In this document: one piece after another, positions 1 to 9,498 of the stretch
Layout of the letters: each line of letters begins with the position of its first letter
Position numbering within the stretch: position 1 is the first letter of the stretch
Assembly (NCBI GenBank): GCA_022478985.1
Contig: JAKSZP010006720.1
Coordinates: 103,283 to 167,282, forward strand
DNA: 64,000 nt
Direction: 5' to 3'
Source of the DNA: Massospora cicadina
Taxonomy: Eukaryota > Entomophthoromycota > Entomophthoromycetes > Entomophthorales > Entomophthoraceae
Position numbers and translations under genes: made by a program
Notes under the pieces: model-generated
What the model was told of the DNA's origin: nothing
Database searches by the model: none
Seen by the model: the letters and a program-made list of their open reading frames with translations, nothing else

Positions 1-66
1 TGAGGGTCATCCGAGATTTGATCAGGATGTCTCTCTTCCAGTGGTGGTAATAATGCCTTGAGTGGC

Positions 67-924
67 TTAGGCTCGGAGCTGGACAGTTTCATCAGCTAGA
101 GCCCTTATAGTTAAATTAGAGTTCTTGGGGGTGGAGGCTTTGAGCAGGGGCTGGACGTTACTGGGTAGCCAAGGTGCCCACCTGTACAGGACTTCTAATG
201 GGAACATCTTGATGACATGATGATAGCTTACCTGGTAGGCAAGCAAGGCGCTGGGCAGATAATGGTTCCAACAGGCAGAATCTGAGGCGGCCAACTTCCA
301 TAAAATGGAAACAAGAGTTCCATTAGCACGTTCTACTGCCCTGTTAGTAGAAGGGTGGTAGGGGGCAGTGAAACTCTGGGTGGTGCCAGATAGCGAAGTT
401 ATTTTCTGTACTAGCTGAGAGGTGAAGTTCAACCCATTGTCTGAAAGCAAGGTCTGGGTGCACCCGTAATGGGTGAAAATGGAGCAAGCAAGAAATAGGG
501 CGGTAGCCTTAGTGGTGGCTGCAGGGACTGATATCGCCTCAAATTACTTAGTTAAGTGGTCTATGGCTAGGATAATATACTTGTGACCATGCAGCCCAGT
601 GGGAAGGGGACCCACCACATTGATAATCACAATATTGAAAGGTTTGTTCAGGGCAACAACTGATTGCTGATATCGAAAATTGGCCTGGTCTTGGTATCAG
701 CAGGTCATACAAGCTTCCAGAACCTCTTGGATGGTTTCTACCATTCGGTCCCAGTAGCAGCATGACTTCATCCATTCATGCGTCTTCTGAACCGCACCAT
801 GTCCAACAGTAGAATGGCCTTCCAGGATGACATCAGTTTGAGAGGAAGGTTGGATGTAGGGAAGCCACTTCTTGTTGACCCTCTTGTAAAGTAGCCCATC
901 CTTTATTGGAGTGTCTTGAGTCAT
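67..924 (-). pseudogene. Element A integrase (inactivated)
   Basis: Integrase inserts the cDNA into chromosomes. The N-terminal zinc-binding HHCC region is visible (GHSTVGHGAVQKTHEW, then CMTC). The catalytic core follows with LLSDNGLNF (second Asp) and NRAVERANGTL (Glu). The first catalytic position reads NVVGPLP where the family has DVVGPLP, an Asp to Asn change. A stop follows CMTC and another replaces Trp after DHLTK. The frame continues to the window edge. Related copies in this window are the integrases of B, F, G and H. Identification is firm; activity is excluded by the lesions. Confidence 0.9.
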
Positions 925-966
925 TCAGCGGAGTTCAGCCTGAACCTCAGGGGTTTCCAGTTCCCA

Positions 967-1392
967 TCATTTGGGCTGTCCAAACAGGTCATAGAGCCAA
1001 ACTTCCTTGGTGGTCAGGACTGCTAATACTGGCATCTGGGAGAGGCCATCAGCATTCTGGTGTATAGCGCCTGCGCGGTGGATAATGGTGAAGTTGTAGC
1101 TTTGCAGTCGTAGGGCCCACCTGGCCAACTGACCATTGGGGTCTTTCATTTGTTGCAGCCACCGGGATGAAGAGTAGTCTGTAATAATAGTAAAATGTGT
1201 ACTGTAGAGGTAGGGCCAAAAATGTTTGATGGCTAAGAGAACGGCTAAACATTCCCTCTTGGTGACACTGTAGTTCCGCTCAGCCTTGCTTAGCGTCTTA
1301 CTAAAATAAGCCATGGGATGATCAGCCTGGTCCTCATCATGATGAGCCAGGATAGCTCTGATGGCAACATCGCTTGCATCTGTAAACAGCAA
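967..1392 (-). pseudogene. Element A RNase H domain
   Basis: This is a 141-codon open stretch covering the Ty3-type RNase H domain, which degrades the RNA strand during reverse transcription. It starts at LFTDASD (first catalytic Asp), has TKRECLAVLLAI (Glu), then ITDYSS (Asp) and NADGLSQMP near the end. It is part of the pol polyprotein, continuous with the RT to its right and the integrase to its left. The family usually reads TDHSSL where this copy has TDYSSS. The start codon shown by translation is not a real start, because the domain is released from a polyprotein. Confidence 0.9.
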
Positions 1393-1398
1393 GAAAGG

Positions 1399-2462
1399 TT
1401 AGTTCAAGCGAGGATGAACTAGAACAGGTTTAGTACATAAGGCCGTATGTAAAGCGTTGAAGGCCTGCTCCTGCTCAGATCGCCACTCAAATGGTACGTT
1501 CTTTTGTAGGAGGTAGAACAACGGCTCAGCTAGGTCGTCAAACCGCAGGATGAACTGACAGTAATAGCTCACCATACCTAGAAAGACTTGAATATCTCGT
1601 AGGCTTTGGGGGCGTGACATCTTTTCTATGGTGTCAACTTTGTTGGATATAGGTTGGATGCCACGCTTGGAGACCTTTTATCCTAGAAATTCTAGCTCCG
1701 GCTGGAAAAAGGAGCACTTTGAGAGCTTGAGCTTGATGGAGGCCTTCCTGAGACGCTTGAAGACTTCCTTAAGATGCTCTACATGTCCATTAAAGGTTCA
1801 CAAAAAACGGTGATGTCATCCAGGTAGATGAGGACACAGGAGAGCTTCAAGTCCCCAAGGATCCCATCCATGGCACGCTGGAACGTTGCTGGGGCGTTGC
1901 AGAGGCCTTGGGGCATCCGGGTGGGCTCAAACAGCCTCTCATGGGCTATAAGAGCACACTTGGCTCAGTCTTTGGGGGTGAGCTCGACCTGCCAATACCC
2001 GCTGGTGAGGTCAACGGCTGAGAAGTACTGGGAACCCGCAAGCAGATGGAGAGAATCGTCAATCTGGGGCAGAGGATAGCTGTCCTTCTTGGTGATGGAG
2101 TTGAGTCATTGATAATCCATCACCACCTGGTGCTTGCCATCCTTCTTTCAGACCAGCAGAAGAGGGGAGGACCAAGGACTATGTGAAGGGACCAAGAGCC
2201 CAGCATCAAGCAGCTGTTTGAGTTCTAATGTGACCTGGGCCTCTTCAACCTTGCTCTTTCGGTAAGGCCAGGACTGAAAAGGGGGGGCGTACCCAGTTTT
2301 TACATGGTGGAGGACTCTATTCATCCTTCCAAAATTGTAGCTCAAAGTGGAGAATAGGTCCAAGTATTCCTTGAGGAGCTCCTTAACTTTAAGTCGCTGT
2401 TCATCAGAGAGGTCCTTCCCTATATTAGCGTCAACCAAATTAACTGAGGGTGGTGACTCCAA
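1399..2462 (-). pseudogene. Element A reverse transcriptase
   Basis: Pol reverse transcriptase copies element RNA into DNA. From right to left it shows the linker LLKEYLDLFST, the N-terminal RT block ending SPWSSPLLLV, the palm block with RMPQGLCNAPATFQRAMD, the intact active site YLDD, and the thumb/connection DIQVFLGMVSYYCQF. The frame is broken at least three times by TGA replacing an expected Arg codon, and once by a frameshift after YLDD. Domain order and motifs are typical of gypsy elements. Upstream is the protease, downstream the RNase H. Confidence 0.9.
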
Positions 2463-2559
2463 GCCAAAGTCCCTTAAGTCCCCAAAGCTTCAAACGTCGG
2501 CAACAGCCCCAATCAGTAGCAGGTGGATGTAAGCGGTGGGTTGTATTGGACCTACAACC

Positions 2560-3240
2560 TTTGGTTTGTCAGTCAGGTTGGCTAGCAACACAGAAATAGA
2601 TCCAGCATATGCTGGATCAAGGATCCCAGGGCAGGTCAGCACTTCCTTGGGAGATGGGTTCTAGGCCTTAGACCTCCAGTGAATACCCCAAGGGAGTGTT
2701 GACATGGACCCGGGTGTTGATGATGAATTGGAATTTTGGGGGTATGATATTTGCCCGGGGCAAGTAGATCAGCATCCCCTCTAATCTGTCAACAGCAGGA
2801 GGGGTAGTCATACTTGAGAGCCCCAGATGTGATACTCGAGCTGATCAATTCATCCTTCAGTCTCCAATAGGCAGCTCAGGCCTTGACCTCAGCCCTAGAG
2901 TCATGAGCAGTCTCAAAACCAGAGGGACTCGATGCCCTAGAAGGGAGAGGAAACCACCATCATAGTGGAGAACCGCCAAATAGTCTTGAAGGAACTGTGT
3001 CCTGAGGAGCAGATCATAGCTAGGGTTGTCCAGAGTAATGGCAGTTGTATCTAAAGCGAGATTTCCAAACCAAATTGGTAGAGAGGAATAGGCCCCTATG
3101 GTTCAGGTGCACTGGGGGCCAGCCGTTCCATACTCCATTTAGTGCGGCATATTGGGGGCGATCTTGATGCGTTTCATCAGCTTGGAAGAGATGACATTCA
3201 TGGGGGAACCACTATCGACTGTGGCATAAACTGGAATCTT
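2560..3240 (-). pseudogene. Element A aspartic protease and linker
   Basis: A retropepsin-like protease would cut the Gag-Pol polyprotein. The active site VDSGSPMNVIS is visible at about 3195-3230, and the second family signature YDLLLRTQFL follows at about 3010-3040. Stops interrupt the frame between protease and RT. No separate start is expected, since this domain is normally translated as part of Gag-Pol. The stretch 2463-2960 codes for the poorly conserved spacer that links protease to RT and is also interrupted. Confidence 0.8.
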
Positions 3241-5150
3241 ATGGACCCGGATGGTGACTCAGGCAACCAAACTCTCCAAACTGGAGCGGTAATATAAGGA
3301 ACATGGGAGAATCATCAGAAGAAGAGTAAGCAGTATCAATGTCTTTATTGTCATCAGATACCACGACTACTTCCTTGGAAACAATGTCTTCTGGTTTATG
3401 TGTGGGGGATACTTGAGGCTGGGCAGGGATGTCAGCATGGAACGCCTTGTCCTTCATGCCGACGATTCTTTTCCCACCTCCTCAGAAAGACGTTTCCAGC
3501 AGGTCTTAGCTCTATGTCTAAAGCCATTGCAATAGGTGCATCGAAGATGGGGTTCTTCTAGTTTTCGACTACATGGACCCTAGGGCGGTTAGAGGGGCCA
3601 GTAGTCGTGGCCTTAAAGTGTAGGATCGAGGCAGGGATCTCGTTGAGGGCCTCCTTAATCTCCCTGATACAGGTGAACCCATTCTTCTTCCCGATCATGT
3701 GCATTTGGACCTCAGGATAGGACCCCAAGATGGAGATGACAGCGGTGATGGTGTTGTCCAGAGTGATACAGTTCGTCGTGACCAAAGACTATGGCTGGGC
3801 GTAGAACTGGTTAGCAAACTCCATAGGGTCTCTCTCCTTTGTTCATTCAAATGCCCATGAATGCTTGCTTCTGGTTGTCCAGGGTTTAGTTGCTGCTGAA
3901 CTCTTGGATCAGGGTGGTACGGACCTGTTCCCAGGTGTTACACTCCTTCAAATGGGGAGTCATGATTTCCTGGGAGGTGCTGTCTAGACAGGAGTGGACA
4001 TGCTTAACCCTTGTCGATTGATGGCCTCCTCCATGGAACTCTTGTAGGCATACAGGAAGGAGGCGATACTTTCTCATCTGGGGGTGAACCTTTCCTTGAA
4101 ACTAGATTTAAAGTTAGCTACAATGGGAGTGGAAAGGGTATTAACTCCTGGGATAGGGGTCAGCTGAGATCTCCATTTCTGCATAATCCTGAGGAACCCG
4201 CTGATCTAACCACCTCCGCAAGCCCTCTAAGTCCTCTTGGATGTAGTCCCAATTCCAGCTGAGGGTGGACGCAGAAGCCTTATGGGCAACCTGCTCTTTT
4301 AAGGACTAAATCTCGGCGCTCTGTAGATGGAGCTGGTTTTCAATGGTGGCCAACCGAGTTTTGAGCCCACGAAAAGTTGTCTCAAGCTGTGAGATATGAG
4401 CGTCAGTAAGCTTTGTGAAGGCGCTGAGGTTATCCATCTCATCTGACAACGCTTTGATGGAGACCCTGAGGTCGAGGGGGACACTGTCTGGTCAGAGCTT
4501 GAACCCCAATGCCACCTTTTGGATTTGATCCTGTAAGGCAGCCAGGGTGGTCATTACATCCCTTCTCCGGGGGTCTTCAGGTTCGCCCAAGGTTGGGGGG
4601 CATGGAGGCCCTCGAGGCCCACGTGGTCCCTCAGGTCTAGCTGGCCCTTGACGCCCCTTGGGACCTTCTAGTCCCCTAGGCCCTTCTGGCCCAGCACCCA
4701 TGAGGGGTAGTCATGAGAGGCTAGCTCTTAGTAGTGCTGCTGTAGGGATTGTACCAGTTCTTCGACTTGTAGATGCTGGGTCCATGTCGCTGTGAATAGC
4801 TGGGTGTTTTGGTGAAATTGCTCCTCAAGGTAGCCAGAGATTTCGCTATCCAGTACTACAATCTGATCGCGGATCTCATTAATTAATCGCCGGTTATCAA
4901 AAATAGCTTCTTGATTGTCATGCATGAAGAAGGAGGCGGTGTCATAAAAGTTGATAATATAGGAATATAAATTCTTGGCGAGCCCTAGTTGCTGGGAGAC
5001 CTCCTGATGGTGTAATTTGACTAACTGGAGGAGGTGATGGATAGCGGGGTGGACAAAGTTACAAAGGTAGCGGTCAGGCCCCAGGGTAATATCCCCAGCT
5101 GGCAATATGGCCGAGGCGTAGAGGTCCTGCATCATGGATGTACGGAGGAG
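3240..5150 (-). pseudogene. Element A gag with CCHC zinc knuckle
   Basis: This is the Gag capsid/nucleocapsid polyprotein, in several frames. Its N-terminal part (4728-5135) is rich in helix-forming residues and has no recognised family. A short collagen-like stretch follows (4590-4701), then a capsid-like region with LKECNTWEQVRTTLIQEF (about 3890-3960) typical of retrotransposon Gag. A perfect CCHC knuckle, CTYCNGFRHRAKTC, lies at about 3500-3545. The tail (3239-3457) is acidic. The likely start is the Met near 5135, about 310 bases after the primer-binding site. The reading frame is broken at several points, so only the domain order can be trusted. Confidence 0.8.
4590..4701 (-). other. 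Collagen-like Gly-X-Y segment in element A gag
   Basis: About 30 residues follow a Gly-X-Y rhythm rich in Pro, Arg and Lys (for example GPRGLEGPKGRQGPAR, then GPRGPRGPP). It separates the N-terminal helical part of Gag from the coiled-coil-like part LAALQDQIQKVAL. A role as a flexible or trimerising spacer is an inference. Confidence 0.7.
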
Positions 5151-5443
5151 GCGTGGGAGTGGCTGGAGCAGGCGCCCTTGGAGTAGATGATGTTTAATAA
5201 TTGTTAAATGCTATCATTGATATGCTCATAGTGGAGTTGGTATAGGCTCCCATCTAGGGAGAGCAGCGAGAGTTGAAAGGCAGCATGAAATTATAGCTTT
5301 TTTGGGTTGCAAAGGCGGAGTTGCATACCGCGAGGTACTAACCCATCATGTAATGCTCCTCAATTGACCAGTCATTTGATCGTCAGGGCTGCTATTGGTT
5401 TCCATTTTTGCGATAGTCGTTTTCACTTAGGTCAGCTCAGAGC

Positions 5444-5461
5444 CCCCTGTAGTGAGCACCA
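5444..5461 (-). other. Element A primer-binding site
   Basis: On the minus strand the bases read TGGTGCTCACTACAGGGG, 4 bases after the end of the 5' LTR. TGG complements a tRNA CCA end, and the rest is consistent with a tRNA acceptor and T stem. The same 18-mer serves element C, and close variants serve G, H and J. Confidence 0.8.
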
Positions 5462-5465
5462 CTTC

Positions 5466-5856
5466 TGTCAGTGCTACAGTTCTTTAGACTGGCACTGGGG
5501 TTCACAGTGGCTCAAAGCTGGAAATAACAGAAAGAGCGCAGAGGAGGAAACAGGAAAAATGGGTTAGATTAACAAATATTTATTAAACTAAAAGGCTTCG
5601 ATATTTATAGGGTGTATTGGGACTTGGTGCCTTCGGGATTGTCAGGGCCTCATCTGATCATGATCTTTACTGATCTTCTGGAATGGACTCCTCATGGGTG
5701 TCCTTAATGGATAGCATCGCTCACCTGACTGAATGGGTGGAGATGCCGCCCCACGTGACTCAGGAATAGGTGAGGATGATCCTGAAATAGATTTAGCTCA
5801 GGTAGGTTTGATGACTGATTTGGCATAGCCTAGTTTGGAAGATGGGAATTTGAGAC
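5466..5856 (-). repeat. Element A 5' LTR
   Basis: The stretch begins TGTC and ends GACA, inverted ends as expected for an LTR. On the minus strand it has a TATA box (CTATAAATATC near 5597-5611), then an AATAAA signal near 5575, then the primer-binding site. The partner LTR is outside the window. The right border could instead be 5878, where CTGACA also mirrors TGTCAG. I prefer 5856 because the next bases fit integrase codons of element B. Confidence 0.65.
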
Positions 5857-6407
5857 AATTTTTATCTTGAATCCTGACAAGGTTGTCTTTCAAAGGCATG
5901 GCTGCCCACTGTTCATTCTCACTGACAATGGAACCAACTTCACCTTACATACCCTACATAAGCTGAATGAATTAATGGTCATCCGTGGGGCTCTAATAAC
6001 CCCTATAATCCTGAGTCCAATGGAACTGTTGAGTGGGTCAACAGAAACTTTAGTGAATATACTTATGAAGCTTATTTTGGATCAACCGTCAGATTGGAGC
6101 ATACTCTTTTCCAACGCAATCTTTTCATATGACAATAACTATCTCTCATTGACTTGGAAAATCTTAATCAATTGCTTTTTGGGAGGCACCCAACTCTACT
6201 TACACTACTCTACTCCTGTGTAGATGATACTGGTGGAATGGCTCTGCAACAATACACGGCAATTTTGATGTCCACGTTAATCAAACTTCATACCGAAGTG
6301 TATACAACAAACCTAGGAAAAAGATTAGGGATCACAATTCAGATCAATGCCAGCATAGCAGGCTTCCACAGTTCACCATAGGGGAGTGTGTCCTGTTCCA
6401 TCATCAG
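5857..6407 (+). pseudogene. Element B integrase core (left fragment)
   Basis: This is a plus-strand fragment of a gypsy integrase of the same family as elements F, G and H. It shows QRHGCPLFILTDNGTNF (second catalytic Asp) and KLNELMVIRGAL. The third catalytic region is decayed, and the frame shifts near 6200-6370. It ends with the conserved RLPQFTIGECVLFHHQ segment. Element C interrupts it at ATCAG (6403-6407); the rest resumes at 20570. Element A cuts it on the left. The frame resembles G so closely that assignment is secure. Confidence 0.85.
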
Positions 6408-7147
6408 TGTCAGACATTTACCTTTGCAGCTCAAAAATAAGATGTTTAGATCAAGTTTCAATAAAAAAGGGAAATGTTGGCCATTTGCAATTCACCAATG
6501 CCATTATGAGCCAATTTAATGGAAATGTCAACGAGAATGGCCAAAAGACCCCGGCCAATTCTTAGGGGAGCCCTGTAAATTGGGGTAACACCAGTTTGGA
6601 ACCCGCATGGGAACATTTTATAATCAAACGATTGGATTTCACCAGTTGCACATTGGACTCTGGAGAGACCAGTGGAAGGTACTCCCCCAACCAGCACTGA
6701 GTCCTTCACCACACCTGCGCAGGGGCCACCCCTTTTATAGGCATGGTGGCAGACCCCCAAGGTGAAAAAAATTTCTCAAACAGTGATTGGTTGGTGTACA
6801 TCAAAACCCTGACACATGGGTATATTCTGCCCCAAAACCCCAACGTCCATTTCCCAAAAATTATCTAACTTTCTCCTACGATCTGATAGGATTGACTCCC
6901 ATATTACTTAAATTGGAAAGCATCGCAGCTATTCCAAACCTATCTCCAAATCCCTTTGACCTTTGAAAATAATATAAATACTAGTCATTGGAAATTGGAA
7001 AGAGATCGATTCTCATTTTTCCCCCACACTCATATCAGAATTTATAAAAAGTCAATTTTTATATTTATCTATTTTTATTTTTATTAAATCCTTTGTGGGA
7101 TCCAGTGGTGTAGCACCAAGCGAGCATACCCGAGCTAAATTCATACA
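6408..7147 (+). repeat. Element C 5' LTR
   Basis: 740 bases, starting TGTCAGACATTTACC and ending TCATACA. It contains a TATA-like CCCTTTTATAGG at 6730-6741. It is preceded by the target duplication ATCAG and followed by TAA and the primer-binding site. It matches 19824-20569 and, reversed, 27884-28613. Confidence 0.9.
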
Positions 7148-7149
7148 TA

Positions 7150-7811
7150 ATGGTGCTCACTACAGGGGAACCCTGTATGCCAAAAGAGGTTGCTCTTGTG
7201 AAGCAACTAGTTAATGCTTTAGTATTCCTTAAGAAGCTTAAACAGCGTCCTTACAAACTTCCCCTCAAAGAAGAGTTCGTCCTTGTGGAAGAGAGCAATG
7301 CTTCCTTCCTGTACGTTTATGAAGCCGCTATGGATGGCACCTCAGACAGGCAAAAAGTTCGCCACATCCTTCCTTGTTTGAGTCGTCTAGAACATGAGAT
7401 GATAGTCCCTATTCTGAACCCTTCATACACATGGGAAGAGGTGAAAGATGCTCTGCTGAATGAATTTGGATCACAACAGAGTCTACACAGGGAAAACATG
7501 CCTTTATGCGCCTTAATATGTTTGATGGTGATTCAACCAATGACTTTGTTTAATGCTTTTACCTCATAGCACAAAGGTTGACCACCTCTAACATGCTTAC
7601 CCTTGATGATGCCATCGCCGCGGTTTGTTAACTGGGCTAGCCTCTCGACCCTCACTAGCAAGACACATCATCTCAGGGAAACGCAACTTCAAAATCTCCA
7701 TGACATTTAAGAGGCTTTGTTCGAAGTGGCCAACTTCCAATTATGTGATAACTCCAATGATGCTGAGGTGAATTCTCCAGCTTCCACCATTGAGGAGCTA
7801 CCGCTTAATAA
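7150..7811 (+). pseudogene. Element C gag, N-terminal part
   Basis: Open from an ATG at 7150 for 139 codons, then shifted in frame up to the insertion of element D. The segment RHILPCLSRLEHEMIVPIL followed by YTWEEVKDALLNEFGS resembles the capsid domain of gypsy Gag, like the matching part in element A (NTWEQVRTTLIQEF). An internal Met (MPKEV, 7177) is an alternative start that clears the primer-binding site. After 7569 a frameshift leads to LCDNSNDAEVNSPAS, and the frame is then cut by D. It resumes at 13867. Confidence 0.75.
7151..7168 (+). other. Element C primer-binding site
   Basis: TGGTGCTCACTACAGGGG lies 3 bases after the LTR and is identical to the site in element A. The first ATG of the gag frame (7150-7152) overlaps it. 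Confidence 0.85.
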
Positions 7812-8972
7812 TATCAGGCAAAAAGTAAGTAAGAATTAGACTGGCCTGCCAGCCAAGGTGCCAGAGCACCCAAACGGCAAACCAGAATGCCCAAGGCACT
7901 GCTGCTGGTACAACGGATATTAAACTGCAAAGGAGTTTCACCAATACCTGCTGGAGAGCCAGAACTTTGTACAGGCACAAAATTGAATACCAGACAACAA
8001 GGCCGTTAACCCTGAGGGGTATGAGAGTGCTGGCGGAAAAGGCGGTTTAATTCTCAACATATAAAAACCAAATTTTTGGGGAAGGTTTTTTATGGAAAAT
8101 TTAAGGAAGAAAAATTGACCAACAAATTTCTCAGTATGATGTGACTGATTAAATAGTAGTCAATTTAGAGGGGTACAAGCCAGGGTCAGGTCCTGCAAGT
8201 TCGACCTAACCAGCGAATTGTTCAGCAATGGGGAACAGGTAATTTAGCAGGGAACTGACATCAAAGAATTCAGTGGCAGGTTGAGTCGCTGTTAGTTCAA
8301 CCTCAAACATCTAAACCGAGGCTTGACTATGTTTCCAACATTTGGTGTGATGGCGTTTAGCCCAATGAGCAGCAGGAATCCCCCAAGGCCACCCCACGTA
8401 GGGGTGGGCCCATTTGGTTGGAAGCGGGTTCAGGATGCCCAACACGCCCATGCTCAGTTTCTGGGCCATTCATTTGGTCAGTGGCATTGCATTGGGCGCA
8501 ATACCCAATTTGCCAGCGGGAAGCTTCAAACCCTCATTGATGGTGTCTGATGCTGTTACCTGCCCGTTGGGGATGATCCCCAATGATTTTTGTGATGGGG
8601 GTAATTTTTTCAATTGTCATGTTAACAAAATAAAAACAGTTGGGCATTCCGGCCAATAGATTGGTCTTTATACCTTTTTGACCATTTGAAATCTGAACAT
8701 CAGGCTGATTGCCGCACAAATTAGTTCTGATCGCTTTCATTTCAGCAATCTTGGTGCAGATTTCATTTATTCCCTGTAGCAGTTCTGCTGAGGTGAGTGT
8801 GGGTACTGGGGGTGGGATCCAAAGCATAAGAGCTGTTACCCTACGCTTGTCTACCATGTAAGCGAGATCGCCCTGAGTAATGAGGGGTACAGCCATCCTC
8901 TTCAGTGCCTTCTTGCTCAGGAATGGAAAAATGGCCTGATCAACACCCAGATGACGTTCCCTGGGACTTACA
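7812..8972 (-). repeat. Element D 3' LTR
   Basis: 1161 bases matching 12728-13866. The terminal TG is mutated to TA at 7812, and the other end is TTACA. On its right is the polypurine tract GGAAAAAGGAAAG (minus strand, about 8977-8989). Relative to its partner it carries a 17-base extra stretch near 7870-7888 and stops in the LTR-internal frame. Confidence 0.85.
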
Positions 8973-9079
8973 TTACACTTTCCTTTTTCCAAGGAAAGGG
9001 CCCCACCACTGGGAAACTTCACGAGAGCCACATTCTTGTGCTCCTTGGGTAACTTGATCGCCGTTACCATTGCAGGTTT

Positions 9080-9496
9080 TTAGGGAGGTGGAGAGCATTG
9101 GGGTGGTATTCATGAAATTTTGACCAATTCCATACAGTTTGCACAATTGCGTGCCTTGACACGACTGTTATCATAGGCTGGATAACCTTTCTAAGCCACG
9201 AGATATTAAATGGACTGGCGGGACTTGTGGGATGCCAGGATATTCTACACCTCAGCCTCTTCCACATCCTCAATGATGATTGGTTCAGGTTCTGCAGGAA
9301 CTGTACCCTTGAAAGGTGACAGCTGGGAAATGTGGAAGATGGGGTGCTGTTTTAAATGAGATGGAAGCTTCAACCAGAACGCACCATTACCCAAAACTTC
9401 TTCCACCAAATGGGGAGCGGAACGCTTACTTGCAAATTTATGAGAAGGCGCTTGAATACGTAAATGGCGGGTATTGAGCATTTCATAGGAGCCCAC
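9080..9496 (-). pseudogene. Element D integrase C-terminus with chromodomain
   Basis: The C-terminal end of the D polyprotein. After the integrase tail (LPSHLKQHPIFHISQLSPF, about 9310-9370) an acidic stretch IIIEDVEEAEV leads into a chromodomain. It reads NILASHKSRQSI, then YLVA and KGYPAYDNS, with a stop where the family has Trp (W-K-G-Y-P). It ends with ELVKIS and conserved Pro-rich residues. Chromodomains steer integration to marked chromatin in chromoviruses; that role is known for the family and not shown here. At least three stops interrupt the stretch. Confidence 0.82.
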
Positions 9497-9498
9497 TG

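Larger units (their letters stand above)
1..5856 (-). mobile_element. Element A: Ty3/gypsy retrotransposon, 3' end beyond window
   Basis: Read on the minus strand, the order is 5' LTR (5466-5856), primer-binding site, gag, protease, reverse transcriptase, RNase H, integrase. This is the Ty3/gypsy order. The integrase C-terminus and 3' LTR lie left of base 1, so no target duplication can be tested. The element abuts integrase sequence of element B on its right and probably inserted there. Several stops in the pol frame are TGA where the family has CGA arginine (positions 1965-1967, 2106-2108, 2148-2150), so the copy is dead. The domain order is certain; the exact right boundary is inferred from LTR-like ends. 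Confidence 0.9.

Noticed and set aside
4492..4701. A host collagen-like gene
   Set aside because: It lies in the gag of A between a helical part and a coiled part, on the element's coding strand.
5466..5878. Right end of the A LTR at 5878 (TGTCAG...CTGACA)
   Set aside because: Attractive inverted ends, but 5857-5878 fits integrase codons of B (FIL before the QRHGC block). Kept as an alternative because the partner LTR is outside.
6475..7147. TGTTGGCCATTTGC as the start of the C LTR, implying a tandem element
   Set aside because: The sequence upstream of it is also repeated at 19824 and 27884-28613. Starting at 6408 gives TG...CA ends, a polypurine tract at 19816 and a perfect ATCAG duplication, so no tandem is needed.
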